A DNA stretch of 6,603 nt from Desulfobacterales bacterium (GTDB lineage Bacteria > Desulfobacterota > Desulfobacteria > Desulfobacterales > JAUCGF01): NCBI GenBank assembly GCA_029940345.1, contig JAOZRC010000307.1, forward strand, positions 1 to 6,603, in the 5' to 3' direction. A program made the position numbers and the translations under genes. Below the pieces are notes generated by a model. That model was not told the origin of the DNA and did not search any database. It saw only the letters and a program-made list of their open reading frames with translations. Positions 4,911 to 6,603 of this stretch are shown here, piece after piece; the first letter of the stretch is position 1, and every line of letters starts with the position of its first letter.

Positions 4911-6603
4911 ATGTTAAAGTATATTGAATCACTTCGACACAGTTTGGCTTATAAGCTTATCTTCGCAGTCGGCTTGACATTGTTTTTAAGCATATCCTTT
5001 CTGTCCTTTTTTATTATCAGATATGAAAAGCAAAAGGCGCTCAATGTCAAAGCGGCTGAAGTCCACCGGTTATGTGAAACCATTCAACAAGGCGCCCACT
5101 ACGCCATGATGCTCAACTCTCAGTGTGATTTGAAACAGATCGTTCACAACATCGGCAAACAATCTGAAATCGAATATGTGCGCATCTTCAACAATGCCGG
5201 CGAGATCCGCTTTTCAAACATCCGTGACGAAATCGGCAATAAAACTGACATAAAAGCCGAAGCCTGCAGCATCTGCCATCGCACTGACCCGCCCTTGCAA
5301 GGCAATACTCCGGAGCATAAAAATCGTATCTTCACATCTCCGGACAGCTACCGTCTCATGGGAATTACCAGCCATATTTACAATGAAACGGGTTGCTCGG
5401 GTGATTGTCATGTTCACCCCCCGGATGAAAAAGTGCTGGGCGCCATTGATGTGGTGGTTTCATTACAAAACACAGATAAACAAATTCTGTTTTATGAAAA
5501 AGGATTGATCGTTTTTGCCATCCTGATCTTCCTGGTGATCGCAACCATTATTGGCCTTTTTACCATGCGTTTTGTCAACCGGCCGATCAAGCAAATGATT
5601 CAGGAAGCCCATCGCATCCGCCAAGGCGATTGCAACGGTAAAATTTCAGTGGATCAGGATGACGAAATGGGCCAACTGGCTTTTGCGATCAACAAAATGG
5701 GCGAGGAAATCGGCCAGAAACAGGAAGCGCTTGACAATCAGCGTAAAGAGTATCAGATGCTCTTTGGCATGGTGCCCTGCCTGATCACGGTTCAGGATAA
5801 AAATTTCAAGTTGCTGCGTTACAATCATGAATTTGCCGAAAACTTTGATCCCCAGGATGGTGATTATTGTTTTGCCGCCTACAAAAATCGCACAGAACCG
5901 TGTGAAGCATGTCCGGTGCTTAAAACCTTTGAAGATGGCAAATCCCACCATAGTGAACAGAGTGGCGTCAACCGTGATGGTACGCCTTCCTACTGGACAT
6001 TAAGGACCGCCGCTATTCGCAATCGCAACGGCGATATTAACGCGGTAATGGAAATTTCCATGGACATTACCAAACGGCGGATGCTGGAAAAAGAGGTTTT
6101 TAAGTCGGAAGAAAAATATCGCGCTATTTTCAAGCATATCCCTAATCCGCTTTTTGTACTGGATAAAGAAACGCTTGAAATTCTGGAGTGTAATGAAAGC
6201 GTTAAGACCGTTTACGGTTTTAAAAAGGAGGACATTCTCCATCATACTTATGGACGCTGCTTTGATCCGGAATATCGAGACTACTGGATTGAGGAGATTA
6301 AAACCTGTAAGGCTTTGAGCAAAGTGCGCCAGGTTGATAGCCAGGGAAATGTGATATATGCGGATATACGCGTCTCGCCTTCCGAATATTCAGGCAAAGA
6401 AGTGCTTCTGCTGACCGCAACCGAGATTACCAAGCGTCTTAAAGCCGAACAACAACTCATCCAGGCCAGTAAAATGGCGACATTGGGTGAAATGGCCACC
6501 GGCGTCGCCCATGAATTAAATCAGCCGCTCTCGATTATAAAAACCGCCAGTAATTTTTTATTAAAAAAAGTGAAACGTAAGGAAGCGATTGCTGACAATA
6601 TCT
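4911..6603 (+). CDS. Membrane sensor histidine kinase with periplasmic diheme-like domain (3' truncated)
   Basis: The frame is open from the ATG at 4911 to the window edge (564 codons plus one base, no stop). Order of parts: membrane helix about 14-37; periplasmic domain about 38-197; membrane helix about 198-219; HAMP about 217-270 (NRPIKQMI, then DDEMGQLAFAINKM); PAS 1 about 282-388; PAS 2 about 400-510; and the start of the dimerisation/phosphoacceptor domain with GEMATGVAHELNQPL, where H534 should be phosphorylated. The ATPase domain would lie beyond the window. The periplasmic part holds CSICH (C119, C122, H123), a canonical heme-c attachment motif, and GCSGDCH (C162, C166, H167), a CxxxCH variant, followed by HPPDEKVLGAIDV. 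Such sensors are expected to bind heme c and report redox state or small ligands. PAS 1 contains PCEACP (C331, C334) plus C320, a cysteine pattern found in PAS domains of anaerobes. The ribosome binding site is weak (AGGTG at 4902-4906). The divergent Usp-receiver-Usp protein is the likely phosphorylation partner, by inference from position only. Confidence 0.9.
   Translation, partial: MLKYIESLRHSLAYKLIFAVGLTLFLSISFLSFFIIRYEKQKALNVKAAEVHRLCETIQQGAHYAMMLNSQCDLKQIVHNIGKQSEIEYVRIFNNAGEIRFSNIRDEIGNKTDIKAEACSICHRTDPPLQGNTPEHKNRIFTSPDSYRLMGITSHIYNETGCSGDCHVHPPDEKVLGAIDVVVSLQNTDKQILFYEKGLIVFAILIFLVIATIIGLFTMRFVNRPIKQMIQEAHRIRQGDCNGKISVDQDDEMGQLAFAINKMGEEIGQKQEALDNQRKEYQMLFGMVPCLITVQDKNFKLLRYNHEFAENFDPQDGDYCFAAYKNRTEPCEACPVLKTFEDGKSHHSEQSGVNRDGTPSYWTLRTAAIRNRNGDINAVMEISMDITKRRMLEKEVFKSEEKYRAIFKHIPNPLFVLDKETLEILECNESVKTVYGFKKEDILHHTYGRCFDPEYRDYWIEEIKTCKALSKVRQVDSQGNVIYADIRVSPSEYSGKEVLLLTATEITKRLKAEQQLIQASKMATLGEMATGVAHELNQPLSIIKTASNFLLKKVKRKEAIADNI

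Noticed and set aside
5144..6499. Several minus-strand open frames opposite the histidine kinase
   Set aside because: They lie entirely antisense to a continuous 564-codon kinase frame with clear domains.

Overview
The window looks like part of a chromosome from an anaerobic, probably sulfate-reducing, Desulfobacterales-type (Desulfobacterota) bacterium. This is an inference from gene content: a c-type-heme sensor kinase, a universal-stress/receiver fusion, moderate-to-low GC and many intergenic repeat hairpins. No rRNA or marker gene fixes the taxonomy.

Layout. Positions 1-1361 are a gene graveyard. A short minus-strand fragment (24-206) resembles the start of a transposase. A plus-strand relic (about 414-747) has a Pro/Ala/Lys-rich linker followed, in another frame, by a TonB-C-like segment. 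A second plus-strand relic (about 909-1218) keeps the Walker B segment and, in another frame, what looks like the C-terminus of an AAA-type ATPase. AT-rich spacer and an imperfect hairpin (1285-1322) separate these from the intact genes. Positions 1362-3038 hold a two-gene operon for NAD salvage: a NadR-type NMN adenylyltransferase/ribosylnicotinamide kinase without the repressor domain, and a PnuC-type nicotinamide riboside transporter. PnuC would import the riboside, and NadR would trap it by phosphorylation and convert it to NAD.

Positions 3039-3289 lie between convergent genes and are packed with hairpin repeats, including three copies of a unit made of a small GGGA-type hairpin plus a CGGCATATTTA-like tail. 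Positions 3290-4618 (minus) encode a 442-residue UspA-receiver-UspA protein with a complete phosphoacceptor pocket and no DNA-binding domain. Across a 292-base intergenic region, and transcribed the other way, is a large membrane histidine kinase (4911 to the window end, truncated). It has a periplasmic domain with two heme-c-like motifs, a HAMP domain, two PAS domains and a His-containing dimerisation segment. It has no stop codon inside the window.

The most interesting feature is this divergent pair: a putative diheme redox-sensing kinase facing a response regulator whose only outputs are stress-protein domains. It may form a two-component system that acts through protein binding or nucleotide binding rather than transcription.
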